Below are positions 6,715 to 16,686 of a DNA stretch of 64,000 bases, piece after piece. The position numbers and the translations under genes are program-made. The stretch's first letter is position 1; each line of letters starts with the position of its first letter. Under the pieces are notes generated by a model. The model did not search any database, was not told where the DNA came from, and saw only the letters and a program-made list of their open reading frames with translations. Source of the DNA: Legionella rowbothamii (GTDB taxonomy: Bacteria; Pseudomonadota; Gammaproteobacteria; Legionellales; Legionellaceae); the NCBI RefSeq assembly GCF_900639985.1, contig NZ_CAAAIM010000004.1, positions 186,001-250,000 of the forward strand. The letters are read 5' to 3'.

Positions 6715-9345
6715 TCAATTTATGGGTAATGCAAAGCGAAAAACCGTTCCTTTGCTTGGAATATTTTCTACCCAAATAGTCCCTTGATGTGCTGAAATTA
6801 TTTTCTCACAGATGGATAAGCCCAATCCTAAACCATGCTCCTCAAGAGCCTCTTTACTGCGGTAGAATTTTTTAAATAATTCGGCTCGTTCTTCAGCATC
6901 AATTTCCAGCCCAATGTCTTCAATACTCACAATAAGATTAATTGTGGTAATTTGTGCCGAAAGGCGGATTTGGGATTTGGGAGCCGAAAATTTAATGGCA
7001 TTATCGAGCAAGTGCATGAGTACTTCTTGGATGTATCGCGGATCCACATTAATTAAGGGCATATGCTCGGGAAGTGTTAATTTTATGGGTCTTTGTTCAA
7101 AGAGTTCACTGGAGATTTTCAGCGCTGCATGGATAATTTCTTCTAAAGAACAGGGCGTCTTTTTCAGACTGATTCCCTCAGTTTCAAGACAAATCATTTG
7201 ATAAAGATTATTGTTTAAGTGATTTAATTTATTTATCTCGTGATCGATGTTGCTTTCGATAAGACTAAGATTGGCCTTATGATTGCTTTTTAAACTGTTT
7301 ATGGCATTAATCACGCTTTTCAAGGGAAAACTTAAATCATGATAAATTGAGGTTAGTAATGAGGTTCGAGCGCGGTCTCTTTCTATTTCCAGCTCTTTTC
7401 TGCGGTTTTTTTCATGCAATAGATCAATTTCTAAAGCTAGGGACATTTGATTCACATAAGAATCGAGCAATCCACGCTGTTCAGGAGTAAGCAATTGTTG
7501 GTCTCTAGATTGCACTCTTAATACGCCAATGACTCCAGAGGCGCTGGCTAAGGGCAAATAAAGAGCGCTAGATAAGGAGAGGGTATCAGTACCAATTCCT
7601 GCAGGCTGCCCCATATCAAAGACCCATTGGGCAATACTTTGCTCTTTGGCATCCAGCCTCATTAATGAGGGAAAACTGACTTGAACTGTAAGGTGATTTT
7701 TTTTAGGCATTAAGGCCATGACCTCACTGTCAAAGGTATGTGCAATATACTCGACCCCAAAACTTAATAGCTTATTAATGCTACGTGAACGGATAAGTTG
7801 GCGACTGAAAGCATATAAAGCTGTGGTTTGATGCTGGGTAAAGCGTGAGGATTCGTCCTGGTGACGAATGAGGATAGTTAAATAGCTAATAGTCTGTGAA
7901 ACCAGCAGCATAATGACAAAGGTAATTAAAAATTGGATGTCGCTGATTGCAAAACTATATCGTGGTGAAACGAAAAAATAGTCGCAAGCAATAACGCTTA
8001 ATAATGAAGCAAATAGTGCTGGTCCCCTACGCCCACATAAAGAGATAAGGGTAACTCCCAACAAATAAACCATAATAAGATTCACCGTGTTGAGAAATGG
8101 TTCTAAAGCAAAATTGAATAAGGTCATCAGAGGTAGAACCATAAGGACTAATCCATAAATTTTCCACGGATAGGTTCGCGGTGGCGCTTTTGCTTTCTTT
8201 TGTGGTGATTTGCTCCTACGCCCAGTAATGATGTATACATCAATATCACCACTTTGACGAACAATTTCATCAGTCAAATTTCTATAGAACCAATCACGAA
8301 GCCGGGTTCGAATATGTTTCCAAATCATAATTTGCGTAATGTTTTGTTCATGCGCAAAACGTAATACTTCTTTGACAATATCAAACCCGGATAGTACGTG
8401 AGTTTGTGCCCCTAATAGTTCGGCCAAACGTAAATTTTTAATTGCCTGGCTGCGGGCACCAATATTTTTTTGCGGAACATCAATATAAACGGCTACCCAT
8501 TCTGCTTGGAGGTGCGTAGCTAGTTTTTTGGCCGCGCGAATTAGTTTCATGGTTTCCGGATTCGGGCCGACGCAAACCAGTATTTTATCTTTTACTGGCC
8601 AAATCTCTTTAACACCCTCCCCATGTCGATACCATAAGACATCAGAGCCTACTCGTTCGGCCGTAACACGTAATGCTAATTCACGTAAGGCAATTAAATT
8701 ACCTTTACGGAAAAAATGTTCTCGAGCAAATTCTGCTTGTTTCGGGATGTATATTTTTCCTTCTTGTAATCTCTTTAATAAGTCTTCAGGAGGTAAATCA
8801 ATGAGCTCAATGGTGTCGGCACGTTCAATCATTGAGTTGGGAACGGTCTCGATAATTGGGGCATGAATAATTTGCGCTACATCATCTTTTAAACTTTCGA
8901 TGTGCTGTATATTTAAGGTGGTATATACATCAATTCCGCGCTCTAAAAGCTCTTTAATGTCTTGCCATCGTTTGGTATGCCGTAAACCAGGGGTATTCGT
9001 GTGGGCTAGCTCGTCGACCAAAATTAATCCCGGATGGCGTTGAAGTGCGGCATCAAGATCAAATTCATAGTAGGTTTTCTCGCGATAAGCCACTGGCTTG
9101 CGGGGAATAATCTCAAAGTTATTAAGAAAACTATCTATTTCTACACGTCCATGGGATTCAGCAATACCAATAACGACATCAAGTCCTTGTTGTTGCTTCT
9201 CATAGGCATCATGGAGCATTTCATGGGTTTTACCAACACCAGGAGAGGCACCTAAATAAATTTTGAGTTTTCCATGATGTTCTTGACGTTCTTCTTCCGC
9301 GATTCGTTGTAGTAAGTGGTCCGGGTTAGGGCGATTTTGGGGCAT
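6715..9345 (-). CDS. kdpD: Osmosensitive K+ sensor histidine kinase KdpD
   Basis: 876 residues, full length. N-terminal KdpD domain with Walker A GASPGVGKT (32-40) and the Walker B-like LILVDELAHTN; a Usp-like domain (about 250-370); four closely spaced membrane helices (about 395-500); a GAF domain; then the kinase core with the phospho-His at 669 (SIYHDLSFPLKS), N-box DNAIKFS and G-box GLGLGLSIC. The H-box is unusual: the RTP that normally follows HDL is SFP. It overlaps kdpC by 20 bp and is read with kdpFABC. No kdpE response regulator follows, so its partner must be elsewhere. Confidence 0.95.
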   Translation of the reverse strand: MPQNRPNPDHLLQRIAEEERQEHHGKLKIYLGASPGVGKTHEMLHDAYEKQQQGLDVVIGIAESHGRVEIDSFLNNFEIIPRKPVAYREKTYYEFDLDAALQRHPGLILVDELAHTNTPGLRHTKRWQDIKELLERGIDVYTTLNIQHIESLKDDVAQIIHAPIIETVPNSMIERADTIELIDLPPEDLLKRLQEGKIYIPKQAEFAREHFFRKGNLIALRELALRVTAERVGSDVLWYRHGEGVKEIWPVKDKILVCVGPNPETMKLIRAAKKLATHLQAEWVAVYIDVPQKNIGARSQAIKNLRLAELLGAQTHVLSGFDIVKEVLRFAHEQNITQIMIWKHIRTRLRDWFYRNLTDEIVRQSGDIDVYIITGRRSKSPQKKAKAPPRTYPWKIYGLVLMVLPLMTLFNFALEPFLNTVNLIMVYLLGVTLISLCGRRGPALFASLLSVIACDYFFVSPRYSFAISDIQFLITFVIMLLVSQTISYLTILIRHQDESSRFTQHQTTALYAFSRQLIRSRSINKLLSFGVEYIAHTFDSEVMALMPKKNHLTVQVSFPSLMRLDAKEQSIAQWVFDMGQPAGIGTDTLSLSSALYLPLASASGVIGVLRVQSRDQQLLTPEQRGLLDSYVNQMSLALEIDLLHEKNRRKELEIERDRARTSLLTSIYHDLSFPLKSVINAINSLKSNHKANLSLIESNIDHEINKLNHLNNNLYQMICLETEGISLKKTPCSLEEIIHAALKISSELFEQRPIKLTLPEHMPLINVDPRYIQEVLMHLLDNAIKFSAPKSQIRLSAQITTINLIVSIEDIGLEIDAEERAELFKKFYRSKEALEEHGLGLGLSICEKIISAHQGTIWVENIPSKGTVFRFALPIN

Positions 9346-9934
9346 TTCTGCTCCTTAAATTATCCAAGGCAAGATTTAACTCCAAAACATTAACACGCGG
9401 TTCACCTAATATTTGCCATGTTCGCCGTTTACGGTATTTTTCCACTAATTGATAAATATCCGCTTCGGGAAGCTTGCGTATTTTGGCAATTCGTGGCACT
9501 TGGTAATTGGCAGCAAAGGGGCTAATCTCGGGGTCAAGACCACTACCTGATGCGGTAACTAAATCGATAGGTACTGCTTGTTCATTTTGTGGATCCGCTT
9601 GCTTTAAGTGCATCATCCTTTCTTTTACTATAGACAAAAAATCAGGATTTGAAGGCCCGAGATTCGATCCTGAAGACGCGGCACCATTATAGGCATATGG
9701 CGTAGTTGCTGAAGGGCGACCCCAAAAATAGGCTCCATCTGAGAATGGTTGCCCAATTAATTGCGAGCCAACAAATTGATTATTTTGCTTTATTAAGCTG
9801 CCATTCGCTTTCCAGGGGAAAAAAATTTGCGCTAATCCCGTCACCGTGAGCGGATAAATAAAACCAGTTAAAATACTGAGTAAAATAAGCAATATCAATG
9901 CGGTTTTCATTTGATTTATTGCTTCTTTTAGCAT
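9326..9934 (-). CDS. kdpC: K+-transporting ATPase subunit KdpC
   Basis: 202 residues with one N-terminal membrane helix (about 10-30) and a periplasmic domain. Motifs ANGSLI, VGSQLIGQPF, YFWGRPSAT, ASSGSNLGPSNP and the C-terminal PRVNVLELNLALD are those of KdpC, the small subunit that contacts KdpA and raises ATP affinity of the pump. It lies 16 bp after kdpB and overlaps kdpD by 20 bp, so all are one operon. Length and motifs are normal. Confidence 0.95.
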   Translation of the reverse strand: MLKEAINQMKTALILLILLSILTGFIYPLTVTGLAQIFFPWKANGSLIKQNNQFVGSQLIGQPFSDGAYFWGRPSATTPYAYNGAASSGSNLGPSNPDFLSIVKERMMHLKQADPQNEQAVPIDLVTASGSGLDPEISPFAANYQVPRIAKIRKLPEADIYQLVEKYRKRRTWQILGEPRVNVLELNLALDNLRSRNAPKSP

Positions 9935-9950
9935 GATTTGTCCTTAAATA

Positions 9951-12038
9951 TTAGATTGGGCTTAGATGTATTGCTTTGAGTGCTGATAAAATTAAATCAA
10001 TGAGTTTAATGCCAATAAAGGGAATAATTAAGCCTCCCAAACCATACACTAAAACATTATTGCGCAGCAGTTTGGCTGCTTCCACATGACGATATCTCAC
10101 GCCACGCAAGGCTAGAGGAATAAGAAAAATAATAATGAGTGCATTGAAGATAACAGCAGATAATATAGCGCTTTCAGGAGTGCTCAGCCGCATAATATTT
10201 AAGTTGTTTAAAGTAGGGTATGTGCTGGCAAATGCGGCGGGTAAAATAGCAAAATATTTGGCAACATCGTTGGCAATACTAAAGGTAGTCAGTGAACCAC
10301 GAGTCATTAACAGTTGCTTACCAATTTCCACGACTTCAATTAGCTTCGTGGGATTAGAATCCAAATCAATTAAGTTGCCTGCTTCTTTGGCTGCTTGAGT
10401 ACCTGAGTTCATCGCTACTGCAACATCTGCTTGCGCTAAGGCGGGCGCATCATTTGTTCCATCTCCAGCCATAGCGACCAAATGGCCTTGTGCTTGCAAT
10501 TGGCGAATTAGTTTTAGTTTTTCTTCAGGCTTAGCATTGGCTAAAAAGTCATCTATACCTGCTTCTGCAGCGATTGCGGCTGCGGTTAAGGGGTTATCTC
10601 CCGTGACCATAATGGTTTTAATACCCATACGGCGTAATTCGGCAAAGCGTTCACGAATACCTCCTTTGACTATATCTTTAAGATGAACTACTCCTAAAAC
10701 TTTTTTATTTTCAAGGACGACTAAAGGAGTTCCACCCTGGCGGGAAACCTGCTCAACAATTTGATGAGCTGCCTCAGGGAAATGGCCATTAATTTCTTGC
10801 AGATATAATTCAATTGCTTGGGTCGCCCCTTTTCTAATTTGTCGCCCGGGTAAATTAGCGCCACTCATTCGGGTTTCTGCGGTAAAGGGGATAAAACTTG
10901 CTTTTAATTCGCTGATGTCACGACCACGCAAGCCATATTGTTCTTTAGCTAAGATAACAATACTACGTCCTTCTGGTGTTTCATCCGCAAGCGAAGACAA
11001 TTGTGCGGCATCAGCCAGAGCCTCAATGGAGACATCTTCTAAAGGAATAAATTCAATCGCCTCTCGATTACCTAAGGTAACTGTCCCGGTTTTATCAAGT
11101 AGCAATACATCAACGTCTCCCGCCGCTTCTACGGCGCGGCCAGACATGGCAATGATATTTGCCTGAATCATGCGATCCATACCTGCGATACCAATAGCGG
11201 ATAGTAAACCGCCTATAGTAGTTGGAGCCAAACAAATAAACAGGGCAACTAAGACGGTGATGCTGATCACTTTACCATTTCCTGCGCTACTTACACTGTA
11301 GAGGGAAAAAGGAAGAAGCGTGGCACAAACTAAAAGAAAAACAATCGTCAGGGCGGCAAGCAAAATAGTGAGTGCTAACTCATTAGGGGTTTTTTGACGC
11401 TGAGCTCCCTCCACCAGGGATATCATTTGATCTAAAAAAGTTTCTCCTGGATTGGATGTAATACGAATAATTAACCAGTCAGAGATTACCTGAGTTCCTC
11501 CGGTAACGGCGCTGCGGTCGCCGCCACTTTCACGAATTACAGGGGCACTTTCACCGGTAATGGCGCTCTCGTTGACAGACGCAATTCCTTGAATTACTTC
11601 GCCATCACTGGGAATAAAATCTCCTGTTTCTACCAAGACGATATCACCAGCACGTAAACATCCTGAGCGGACGTGGGTAATTGTGGCATCTTTTTTAGGT
11701 TTTGCTAATTTTTTTGCCTGAATTTCATGGCGTGCTCTTCTTAATGCTTCGGCTTGAGCCTTCCCTCTTCCTTCTGCCATACTTTCTGCAAAATTAGCAA
11801 AAATAAGGGTAAACCAAAGCCATAAAGTGATGGCAAAAATAAAACTAGTCGCTGCATCCCCCTGACCCCATAATGATTGAATAAATAAAGCGGTAGTTAA
11901 TAATGAGGCAATATAAACTGTAAACATAATCGGATTACGGAGCTGGTATTGGGGGGTCAATTTTAAAAATGAAGCACGTATGGCGAGCTTTACAGTATCA
12001 CCAGCCCAGAAAGATACACGATGCATTTTAAGATCCAT
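9951..12038 (-). CDS. kdpB: K+-transporting P-type ATPase catalytic subunit KdpB
   Basis: 695 residues. It has the phosphorylation motif [13 protein letters not shown] (Asp near 316), the actuator-domain loop [19 protein letters not shown], the nucleotide-binding region, the hinge [25 protein letters not shown], and seven or so membrane helices. All residues needed for a P-type ATPase cycle are present. Subunit B hydrolyses ATP to drive K+ from KdpA into the cell. The start overlaps the end of kdpA by 11 bp; an internal Met5 is an alternative start. Confidence 0.97.
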   Translation of the reverse strand: MDLKMHRVSFWAGDTVKLAIRASFLKLTPQYQLRNPIMFTVYIASLLTTALFIQSLWGQGDAATSFIFAITLWLWFTLIFANFAESMAEGRGKAQAEALRRARHEIQAKKLAKPKKDATITHVRSGCLRAGDIVLVETGDFIPSDGEVIQGIASVNESAITGESAPVIRESGGDRSAVTGGTQVISDWLIIRITSNPGETFLDQMISLVEGAQRQKTPNELALTILLAALTIVFLLVCATLLPFSLYSVSSAGNGKVISITVLVALFICLAPTTIGGLLSAIGIAGMDRMIQANIIAMSGRAVEAAGDVDVLLLDKTGTVTLGNREAIEFIPLEDVSIEALADAAQLSSLADETPEGRSIVILAKEQYGLRGRDISELKASFIPFTAETRMSGANLPGRQIRKGATQAIELYLQEINGHFPEAAHQIVEQVSRQGGTPLVVLENKKVLGVVHLKDIVKGGIRERFAELRRMGIKTIMVTGDNPLTAAAIAAEAGIDDFLANAKPEEKLKLIRQLQAQGHLVAMAGDGTNDAPALAQADVAVAMNSGTQAAKEAGNLIDLDSNPTKLIEVVEIGKQLLMTRGSLTTFSIANDVAKYFAILPAAFASTYPTLNNLNIMRLSTPESAILSAVIFNALIIIFLIPLALRGVRYRHVEAAKLLRNNVLVYGLGGLIIPFIGIKLIDLILSALKAIHLSPI

Positions 12039-13836
12039 ATTGGCCCCACAAGGTTAGATGCTCCACAATAGGTCCTAGTGCTAAAGCAGGTAGAAATGAG
12101 AGTGCACCGACCAGAAAAATGATGCAAATAAGTAGGATAATAAACAGCGGGGTATGGGTAGCTAGAGTTCCGGTTGTTTGAGGAATTATCTTTTTTTGTG
12201 CTAGGGATCCAGCAAGGGCAATTGTAGGTATGGCAATCCAGTAGCGAGAAATTAGCATGATGACACTCCCAAGCAAATTATAGAACGGGCTATTGGCATT
12301 AAGCCCGGCAAAAGCGCTGCCATTATTGTTGCCAAGGGAGGTGAATGTATAAAGAATCTCCGTAAAACCATGCATTCCAGGGTTGGCAATAGCATTTAAA
12401 CCACTTTGAGTTACTACAGCCCATGCGGTGGAAACAAGGACGCTAAGTGGCATGACTAAAACGGCAATGGATGCCATTTTCATTTCATAGGGTTCAATCT
12501 TTTTGCCTAGATATTCCGGCGTCCGGCCAACCATTAGGCCAGTCACAAAAACGGTAAGAATGACAAACATTAACATGCCATATAGACCAGAGCCGACGCC
12601 ACCAAAAATTGCTTCATTTAAATGCATCATCCATAAGGGTATTAACCCACCTAGAGGTGTGTATGAGTCGAGCATTGAATTTACTGAACCATTAGAGGCC
12701 GCCGTAGTAGTCACGCTCCATAGGGCGGAGCTGGTGATTCCGAAACGAGTCTCTTTTCCTTCCATATTGCCACCAGGATAGCTTTGGGCTATGGCCGATG
12801 GACTAATATTCATAGAGGTTAAGATGGGATTTCCTTTTTGCTCTGCCATGATTCCGAATAATGCAAAGGGAATCAACACAATAAACATTGCCGTAAGGAT
12901 AGCCCAACCTTGGCGTGTGTCGTGGACTATTTCGCCGAAGGTATAACAAAGAGCTGCAGGAATTAATAGAATCGCGAGCATTTCTAAAAAGTTGCTAAAA
13001 GGAGTGGGGTTTTCAAAGGGATGTGCTGAGTTGGTATTGAAAAAGCCACCGCCATTAGTACCTAATTGTTTAATAGCAACTTGTGAGGCAACCGGCCCCA
13101 TAGGTATCACTTGCTCTGTTAAGGGTTTTGCTGTTGCCTGAAGAGCATTGATGGGGTGTCCTGACGTATCGATAAGTGGCTGTTGGTAACTGCTGGCTTG
13201 TACAAGGTGGATGGTTTGATTGGGTTTAACGTTTTGAATGACTCCTTGCGATACCAAGAGTAAAGCAAAGATAAAAGATAAGGGCAATAGAATGTAGAGG
13301 ATGCTTCGCACCATATCAACCCAAAAATTACCCAGATTTGTGCTTTCATGTTGGGCAATGCCTCGACTTATAGCAACTAATATGGACATGCCTGTAGCTG
13401 CAGAAATAAAGTTTTGGGTGGTTAGCGCGAGCATTTGGGTAAAATAGCTCATAGTGCTTTCACCCGCGTAGGCTTGCCAATTAGTATTGGTGACAAAACT
13501 TACCGCGGTATTTAAGGCTAAATCTGGAGTGGGGGAGGGCAGGTGTTGGGGATTAAAAGGAAGATAAATTTGCAAACGTTGAATGAGATAAACCGCGAGC
13601 AAACCGAAGAGATTAAATATAAGCATCGAGGTTAGATAGCATTTCCAGTCCATTGCTTGATTGGTTTTAATGCGGCAGACTCGATATATGAATAGTTCAA
13701 ATCGATTCCCAATGTGATTTAACCAGAAATGTTTTCCTTCATAGACTTTAGCCATGTACCAGCCTAATGGTTTTACCGTGGCTAATAGAACTAAAAGAAA
13801 AACTATGGTTTGCAATAAACCTATTAATGTCATCAT
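12028..13836 (-). CDS. kdpA: K+-transporting ATPase channel-like subunit KdpA
   Basis: 602 residues, about ten membrane helices. The four selectivity-filter loops are visible, e.g. [31 protein letters not shown] and [13 protein letters not shown]. KdpA belongs to the superfamily of K+ transporters and binds K+ selectively from the periplasmic side; with KdpB, C and F it forms the high-affinity uptake pump expressed under K+ limitation. It follows kdpF by 33 bp and overlaps kdpB by 11 bp. Confidence 0.97.
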   Translation of the reverse strand: MMTLIGLLQTIVFLLVLLATVKPLGWYMAKVYEGKHFWLNHIGNRFELFIYRVCRIKTNQAMDWKCYLTSMLIFNLFGLLAVYLIQRLQIYLPFNPQHLPSPTPDLALNTAVSFVTNTNWQAYAGESTMSYFTQMLALTTQNFISAATGMSILVAISRGIAQHESTNLGNFWVDMVRSILYILLPLSFIFALLLVSQGVIQNVKPNQTIHLVQASSYQQPLIDTSGHPINALQATAKPLTEQVIPMGPVASQVAIKQLGTNGGGFFNTNSAHPFENPTPFSNFLEMLAILLIPAALCYTFGEIVHDTRQGWAILTAMFIVLIPFALFGIMAEQKGNPILTSMNISPSAIAQSYPGGNMEGKETRFGITSSALWSVTTTAASNGSVNSMLDSYTPLGGLIPLWMMHLNEAIFGGVGSGLYGMLMFVILTVFVTGLMVGRTPEYLGKKIEPYEMKMASIAVLVMPLSVLVSTAWAVVTQSGLNAIANPGMHGFTEILYTFTSLGNNNGSAFAGLNANSPFYNLLGSVIMLISRYWIAIPTIALAGSLAQKKIIPQTTGTLATHTPLFIILLICIIFLVGALSFLPALALGPIVEHLTLWGQYGS

Positions 13837-13869
13837 AGAATCCTTTCTAAGAGCTTGTGTTTTATCTAA

Positions 13870-13956
13870 TTAAAAAAACTCAGGTTTAAATAAAACAAAC
13901 AACAGATAGACTAGTAAGCCAACAGCGATTATTCCCGCAACTAAATAGGTAATCAT
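13870..13956 (-). CDS. kdpF: KdpF small subunit, 28 aa
   Basis: An ATG at 13956 opens a 28-codon frame: MITYLVAGIIAVGLLVYLL... ending KPEFF. This is the single-helix KdpF pattern: a hydrophobic stretch followed by K-P-E-x-F. KdpF stabilises the KdpABC complex in the inner membrane, bound to KdpA. It sits 33 bp upstream of kdpA. Its ATG is part of an ATGA overlap with the stop codon of the small ORF upstream, so translation is probably coupled. Confidence 0.9.
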   Translation of the reverse strand: MITYLVAGIIAVGLLVYLLFVLFKPEFF

Positions 13957-14051
13957 TGTTCACTCCGTGACAGTTTATCGTAGAAATTGATCAATCCCAG
14001 GCACAAAATAAAAAACAATATGGTCATGCTCATGAATAGTAAATCTTCCAT
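13953..14051 (-). CDS. Small membrane ORF, 32 aa, first gene of the kdp operon
   Basis: A 33-codon frame opens at ATG 14051 with an AGGA Shine-Dalgarno 6 bp upstream and ends with a TGA sharing the ATGA overlap with kdpF. The peptide begins MEDLLFMSMTILFFILCLG and continues LINFYDKLSRSEQ: one transmembrane helix followed by a charged tail. The good ribosome site, coupling to kdpF and sensible composition argue that it is translated. I recall similar short ORFs ahead of kdpF in other proteobacteria, but cannot check. A role as an extra Kdp microprotein is inference. Confidence 0.65.
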   Translation of the reverse strand: MEDLLFMSMTILFFILCLGLINFYDKLSRSEQ

Positions 14052-14231
14052 AATGATCCTGTTATTTAAGTAATGACCTCTTTTTATTATCTCAAACAAT
14101 AGCATATGAATGTGAATCTGACGATATTTTTGAAAATACTCTAAGGAAGAACTAAATTTTTTAGCAAAATGAATTTAATTATGCACTTTTATGTTTTAAG
14201 ATTCCATCTTTAGTTTTTTTTGAGCAAAAAG

Positions 14232-15422
14232 ATGAAAAAATACATAGATCAGTTACACCACGCCATGGAGAATGTTCGCCAAAGGCTTAAAACTGAGAAC
14301 CTTGGCGCACGCAAAGCGCTGGCTGTCGTAGCGAAAAAGGAGACGCAGATTTTTGAGGAAGAACTTGGTGAGCGAATTGCTCATGGACAAAAAATAGAAG
14401 CTGCACGAATTCGCACTGCGCTGGCACAGAGAGATTCTGTCGATCCAATTCATAAGCAAAAAGCTGCCTTATTAAAGACAATAAACAACGTTGGACATTC
14501 CTTAACGAGAATATATTTTGATTTATTCGTCAGTAGCTTATCCTTAAAAGAAGGTTTTAATGGGTGCATGGAACATGCATCATTAATGTTTCTTATATTA
14601 AACAAAGAATTTTTGTTTGACCCTGACGTACTTATTGAAAGTATGGCGGTGCAGGATAAGATAAACCCAACAATAAACCATAATTTCTTAGTAATTAATC
14701 GATGTATCGGCGACTATCCTTTAACTGATATCGCCAGTTGGGGTGATGAATGTCTTGTTGTTGATACTTGGCTGGGTGTGATTGCGGTTCCTGTTGAAAT
14801 GCCCCAGGGGTCTTCAGTTCATGCTTTTCTTCATGGTCAAGATTCGTGTACGATGGATGTGATATACACTAATCGATTGGGCATGGAACTTTGCGTATAT
14901 AGTAAAGGCCATTTATTCCATCAGATTGAGCGTGATACCAAACGTCTCCTGCAGGCCGAATTTAAAAAAATCATAGATAAATACACTGGAACATTAGATT
15001 TACCATGGTTTAAGTTAACCTCTCCCGCCAGTACAACCACGGCAAGTTCCCATGCGCTGTCGAAGCATGGCTTATTTCCTTCTGCTCGCAGCGTGGATAT
15101 GAATGAGCAGTTATGTTCGGAAATAAAACATCTTTGTACGGAAAAATATCAGAATGTGCTAGAGGTTATTCAATGTAGCCAATATGCTTTGGCATTGCGT
15201 AAAGTCAGTGCTATTGGTCATATAGAACTTGTGAGTATATTATTGCGTTACAAGGATGTATTAGGTTTTGATATTAATGAACCCTCAAAGAGTAATGGAA
15301 AGACTGCTTTAGACTGGGCCGTTGCTCATGGTAGTGCTGAAACTATAGCTTTAATTGAAAAGCATGGCGGAAAAAGTGGCTCTGTCGAAAATGACGTCCC
15401 AAGCCTGAGTAAAAGGGTTTAA
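14232..15422 (+). CDS. Ankyrin-repeat protein with possible papain-like Cys-His-Asp domain; candidate effector
   Basis: 396 residues from ATG 14232 (an in-frame TTG at 14220 adds four). Residues 1-85 are a charged helical region. The middle has a spaced triad typical of papain-like peptidases, deamidases and transglutaminases: Cys112 in GFNGCMEHASLMFLI, His150 in NHNFLVINR and Asp178 in CLVVDTWLG. The C-terminus holds one clear ankyrin repeat (KTALDWAVAHGSAETIALIEKHGG) and a weaker one before it (ALRKVSAIGHIELVSILL). No signal peptide or membrane span. It stands alone, divergent from the kdp operon. Effector status and the enzymatic reading are inference from motif spacing. Confidence 0.6.
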   Translation: MKKYIDQLHHAMENVRQRLKTENLGARKALAVVAKKETQIFEEELGERIAHGQKIEAARIRTALAQRDSVDPIHKQKAALLKTINNVGHSLTRIYFDLFVSSLSLKEGFNGCMEHASLMFLILNKEFLFDPDVLIESMAVQDKINPTINHNFLVINRCIGDYPLTDIASWGDECLVVDTWLGVIAVPVEMPQGSSVHAFLHGQDSCTMDVIYTNRLGMELCVYSKGHLFHQIERDTKRLLQAEFKKIIDKYTGTLDLPWFKLTSPASTTTASSHALSKHGLFPSARSVDMNEQLCSEIKHLCTEKYQNVLEVIQCSQYALALRKVSAIGHIELVSILLRYKDVLGFDINEPSKSNGKTALDWAVAHGSAETIALIEKHGGKSGSVENDVPSLSKRV

Positions 15423-15569
15423 ATTCATTCTTAGCAGGAATGGTATGTGGTTCGTTTCGGCATCGCGAGGGATCGCTTTAGCGTCTAGTTTATTTTCCTT
15501 AAATTTATGTTATACCTTAATTAATAGACTATAAAAATTATCTAATATGTCTGTGCGACGAGGCCACCT

Positions 15570-16622
15570 ATGAAAAGTCGTTATTGGTATTTGCTGGTTT
15601 TTATTTTTCCTCTTTCCGCAATTATTGGTTTTATGTTTGGTGGGATTGCCAGCTTTACCACCTTATTCTTTTTCAGCATGATACTTCCTACCGCCGAATT
15701 TTTTTGTGGAGAGGATTATGTAAACCCCTACGCGGTTGAAATCGATTCTCATACTTATTATAGGGCTATTTTGTATGGTGTCGTCATCTGCCAGGTTATT
15801 TTAACCTTTTTGGGAGCTTATGCTGCTAGCCATAGTCAGTACTTATTTGAGGTGATTGGCTATTCTGTTGCTGTGGGTATTAATGGAGGAATTGCCTTTT
15901 CTGCCGCACACGAATTAATTCATAAAAACAATCGCTGGGATAATTGGATGGGAAATATTGTATTAATTTGTACTGCTACCGGTCATGCGCCCATGGAACA
16001 TGTGTTGGTTCATCATGGTCCTTTTATTACGGGAACACCCGCGGATCATGTGCATGCACCCCATGGGATGAATTTTTATACCTATTATTTAAAGTCGATG
16101 GTAGGGTTGCGTACCTCCGCGTTTACTGCAGAAAAGAAATTAATGCGGCGCAAAGGGTATTCAATATTCAGTTGGCATAATCGCTTAGTGACGTTAAATC
16201 TCTGCACGTTTTTATTGGCCCTACTCTTAACAAGTCTTTGGGGGCTTGCAGCACTTTTTTATTTCATTGGAGTGGTGCTCGTTAGTAGTATTGTTATTCT
16301 TGGCGCAGCCTATATTCAACATTATGGATTGGAGCGGTTTACGTTGCCGGATGGCAGCTATGAAAAGTTTACTGCCATGCATTGTTGGAATTCTAATTAT
16401 ATTTTAACCAACTATCTGTTGTTCCAGTTACCTCGCCATTCAATACACCATCTGCGCCCTGGTCGTGATTATGAGGTGAGTGTGGATAGTCCAGAAAATC
16501 CACAACTGCCTTATGGATATTTTGTATGTAGTTTGCTTATTTTCATTCCTGGGATATGGCGGAGGCTTATGGAGCAACCCGTTCAGGAAAACTTGGAGTT
16601 GCGGCGCAAGGCGCTATCATAG
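15570..16622 (+). CDS. alkB: AlkB-like membrane di-iron alkane hydroxylase / fatty-acid-desaturase superfamily
   Basis: 350 residues with about six membrane helices. The histidine boxes of integral-membrane di-iron hydroxylases are present: HELIHK, EHVLVHHGPF followed by DHVHAPHG, and RHSIHHLRPGRDY. The order and the ending (PENPQLPYGYF) match alkane 1-monooxygenases better than desaturases. It is shorter than the classical ~400-residue AlkB. Such enzymes hydroxylate terminal CH3 groups using O2 and electrons from rubredoxin; no rubredoxin gene is nearby, so the physiological substrate could be a fatty acid or other lipid chain. It converges on the HAD gene, separated by a perfect hairpin. 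Confidence 0.8.
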   Translation: MKSRYWYLLVFIFPLSAIIGFMFGGIASFTTLFFFSMILPTAEFFCGEDYVNPYAVEIDSHTYYRAILYGVVICQVILTFLGAYAASHSQYLFEVIGYSVAVGINGGIAFSAAHELIHKNNRWDNWMGNIVLICTATGHAPMEHVLVHHGPFITGTPADHVHAPHGMNFYTYYLKSMVGLRTSAFTAEKKLMRRKGYSIFSWHNRLVTLNLCTFLLALLLTSLWGLAALFYFIGVVLVSSIVILGAAYIQHYGLERFTLPDGSYEKFTAMHCWNSNYILTNYLLFQLPRHSIHHLRPGRDYEVSVDSPENPQLPYGYFVCSLLIFIPGIWRRLMEQPVQENLELRRKALS

Positions 16623-16645
16623 CCATTAGACTCAGGATTATATTC

Positions 16646-16686
16646 ATAAACTGTAGGTTGGGCGATGGGCCCAACCTACAGTTTAT
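16646..16686. repeat. Perfect 18-bp inverted repeat, GTAGGTTGGGC family, likely bidirectional terminator
   Basis: The arms ATAAACTGTAGGTTGGGC (16646-16663) and its exact complement (16669-16686) flank a 5-base loop. The element sits between convergent genes and contains the stop codon of the HAD phosphatase gene (16676-16678), so the repeat encodes that protein's last three residues. Same core as 631-701 and 22833-22859. Confidence 0.85.
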
